From Acidobacteriota bacterium (lineage in GTDB: Bacteria > Acidobacteriota > Terriglobia > Terriglobales > Acidobacteriaceae), in the NCBI GenBank assembly GCA_021778875.1, contig JAJYBT010000161.1, positions 1-6,372 on the forward strand: 6,372 nt of DNA, read 5' to 3'. The notes under the pieces were generated by a model. The model was not told the origin of the DNA, did no database searches, and worked only from the letters and a program-made list of their open reading frames with translations. How positions within the stretch are numbered: the first letter of the stretch is position 1; each line of letters begins with the position of its first letter. Both the position numbers and the translations under genes were made by a program. Positions 5,058 through 6,372 of this stretch are shown here, piece after piece.

Positions 5058-5061
5058 GGAG
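5058..5061 (+). promoter_or_regulatory. Ribosome-binding site favouring the GTG start of the lipoprotein
   Basis: GGAG at 5058-5061 is seven bases before GTG 5069 and ten before ATG 5072. Spacing favours GTG, adding only one residue to the signal peptide. Confidence 0.45.
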
Positions 5062-5068
5062 ACTCGCC

Positions 5069-6229
5069 GTGATGCGGCTCCGATGGATTGCGTTCGTCTG
5101 CGTGGGGGCTCTGGGACTGGTGGCGTGTGACCGGCCCCGACCCAAGAAGCCGGATCCTACTCTTGGGCGAGTGACCGGGCTTGTGCTATGCGCAGATACA
5201 GGCAAGCCAGCTCGCTTTGCAGAAGTAATACTCACAAAAGTCCCCGTGGAAAACGAGGACCCCTCTGACATAGTTTCCCCTTTGATCGACAGTGAAAAAG
5301 CGGTAACGGGCCTTGAGGGCCGCTTCACAATGGAAGCGGTAAAGCCGGGACGTTACTTTGCATTCGCAACGTTGGATGGATATCTGGATCCGTTTCGCGG
5401 GCTGGATGTAAGCCGGCTGGAGAAGCTGGAGAGCGACAAAGAACGTGCCTTGGACGCGCTGAAGCAGTGGAAGGCAAACCTTGTTGACGTGTCTGTTGCG
5501 GCACACCGTACGACGGTCGTAACAATTGACATAGAACCCGCTGCGGAGATTGAGGGTACGGTAACGTTTGACGATGGCAGCCCGGCAATTGGCGTGCATT
5601 TTGAGCTGTTGCGCAAGACCGCAGACCACAACTGGTCGAGTGTAGGTTTAGGACGAGTGGAGGGATGGTCGCTTCCAGAAGTGAGCGATCGCCATGGGCA
5701 CTACCGGCTGGAGAACCTGGTTGGCGGGGAATACATTGTGTGTGCTCTGATGCCCCCGGACTGGGAGGACGATGCGCCTCGCGTCTGTACAGGAAACGTA
5801 TTTCGTCAACGCGACGCACGTATTATCCGGGTAGAGAGCGCAGGAGTCGCACAAGGAGTGGACATCGTCATTCCACTGACAGGGATGCATAGGGTTTCCG
5901 GAACAGTGAGAGCCTTGATCGACGATCATCCGATGCACGATGGCGTGGTCCAACTGCTGTATGCGGACGACGGAGAGAAGACCCGCGAAACAGTACTGGA
6001 TGCCGATGGCTACTACCAGTTCCGTTACGTGCCAAGCGGGGAGTACGTCGTGCGGGTAACGCATGTTTCAGAAATCGATCCCAATAGCCCGGAGGACCCG
6101 CAGACGCGAGAAAAGAGCCGGATCCTATATGCCGATAAAGAGACCCCACTAAGTGTCGCGACGGACATGCAGAGCGTGGATTTTGCACTGACTGAGGCCA
6201 AGCCTTCCACCGTGGAAGAAAAACACTAG
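5069..6229 (+). CDS. Lipoprotein with three carboxypeptidase-regulatory-like domains
   Basis: The 386-residue product starts with a signal peptide (basic MMRLR, hydrophobic stretch) ending in the lipobox Leu17-Val-Ala-Cys20, so it should be lipidated and exported by the Sec and lipoprotein (signal peptidase II) route. Three beta-sandwich units of the carboxypeptidase-regulatory-like (CarboxypepD_reg) type follow. Unit 1 is residues ~33-107 (GRVTGLVL ... GLEGRFTMEAVKPGRYFAFA), unit 2 ~159-230 (AEIEGTVTFDDGSPAIGVHF ... HGHYRLENLVGGEYIVCA) and unit 3 ~274-333 (HRVSGTVRAL ... DADGYYQFRYVPSGEYVVRV). A charged, probably helical stretch lies at 112-136. No catalytic motif is visible. Such domains mainly serve binding or scaffolding at the cell envelope and are abundant in acidobacteria; the specific role is unknown. 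It begins 23 bases after rnhB and is probably co-transcribed. The tail is hydrophilic (STVEEKH). Confidence 0.88.
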   Translation: MMRLRWIAFVCVGALGLVACDRPRPKKPDPTLGRVTGLVLCADTGKPARFAEVILTKVPVENEDPSDIVSPLIDSEKAVTGLEGRFTMEAVKPGRYFAFATLDGYLDPFRGLDVSRLEKLESDKERALDALKQWKANLVDVSVAAHRTTVVTIDIEPAAEIEGTVTFDDGSPAIGVHFELLRKTADHNWSSVGLGRVEGWSLPEVSDRHGHYRLENLVGGEYIVCALMPPDWEDDAPRVCTGNVFRQRDARIIRVESAGVAQGVDIVIPLTGMHRVSGTVRALIDDHPMHDGVVQLLYADDGEKTRETVLDADGYYQFRYVPSGEYVVRVTHVSEIDPNSPEDPQTREKSRILYADKETPLSVATDMQSVDFALTEAKPSTVEEKH

Positions 6230-6252
6230 AGCCGCGGATGAAGCCGGGCCGC

Positions 6253-6372
6253 TCAGGCTGCTGCGGTCACCTTGCGGCGCTGTGCTAAGGCGAGCACGGG
6301 GCGGGCAAGCAGGAGAATCGCCAGCACAATGGTGATGGTCACGGGTGTGAGCACGCCGGGCTTGACCTGCCA
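6253..6372 (-). CDS. Membrane protein, C-terminal tail only (runs off the right edge)
   Basis: The minus strand from 6372 to the TGA at 6255-6253 encodes 39 residues that include one clear hydrophobic segment (roughly VLTPVTITIVLAILLLARPVLALA) followed by QRRK and an Ala-rich end. The basic residues after the segment suggest a cytoplasmic C-terminus. The family cannot be recognised from this fragment. It converges on the lipoprotein gene with a 23-base spacer, in which I see no intrinsic terminator. Confidence 0.6.
   Translation of the reverse strand, partial: WQVKPGVLTPVTITIVLAILLLARPVLALAQRRKVTAAA

Noticed and set aside
4684..5328. 214-codon open frame antisense to rnhB and the lipoprotein start
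   Set aside because: Both sense genes have clear motifs; this frame crosses a gene boundary and has no recognisable domain.
1..6372. CRISPR arrays, insertion sequences, tRNAs, phage or toxin-antitoxin genes
   Set aside because: No regularly spaced repeats, transposase-like frames, terminal inverted repeats, tRNA folds or small toxin/antitoxin pairs were seen; the window is largely core genome.

Overview
This GC-rich bacterial window is best explained as chromosomal DNA of an acidobacterium, probably Terriglobales/Acidobacteriaceae. That assignment rests on the wording of the RpsP, KhpA, RimM and TrmD proteins, the rpsP-khpA-rimM-trmD-rplS-rnhB gene order, and the flanking carboxypeptidase-regulatory-like lipoprotein. 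It comes from family familiarity, not a search.

Layout. Positions 1-1136 hold two minus-strand genes: a short alpha/beta-hydrolase (COG4947-type esterase) and, 102 bases downstream of it, the N-terminal third of an ATP-grasp-like protein that runs off the left edge. Positions 1137-1720 are a divergent intergenic region of about 580 bases without a convincing gene. It carries candidate promoters facing both ways and two palindromes. Positions 1721-4335 are the classic translation cluster on the plus strand: rpsP (S16), khpA (KH-domain RNA binder), rimM (16S maturation factor), trmD (tRNA m1G37 methyltransferase) and rplS (L19). A strong intrinsic terminator at 4355-4397 closes it. Next come rnhB (RNase HII, 4410-5045) and, 23 bases later, a secreted lipoprotein with three carboxypeptidase-regulatory-like beta-sandwich repeats (5069-6229). 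The right edge contains the C-terminal tail of a convergent minus-strand membrane protein (6253-6372).

How the genes work together. S16 and RimM act in 30S assembly, TrmD prevents +1 frameshifting by methylating G37, and L19 sits at the 30S/50S bridge. KhpA is a small RNA chaperone commonly co-encoded with them, and RNase HII removes ribonucleotides from DNA. Several intergenic spacers contain inverted repeats close to ribosome-binding sites or candidate promoters (rpsP-khpA, khpA-rimM, trmD-rplS), which suggests that output of individual genes is tuned within the operon. The esterase/ATP-grasp pair has no established substrate and is the part most likely to belong to an undescribed pathway, but most of that locus lies outside the window. 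The most distinctive protein-level oddity is in TrmD: an interdomain linker about 20 residues longer than in E. coli, with Glu where the E. coli catalytic Asp169 aligns.
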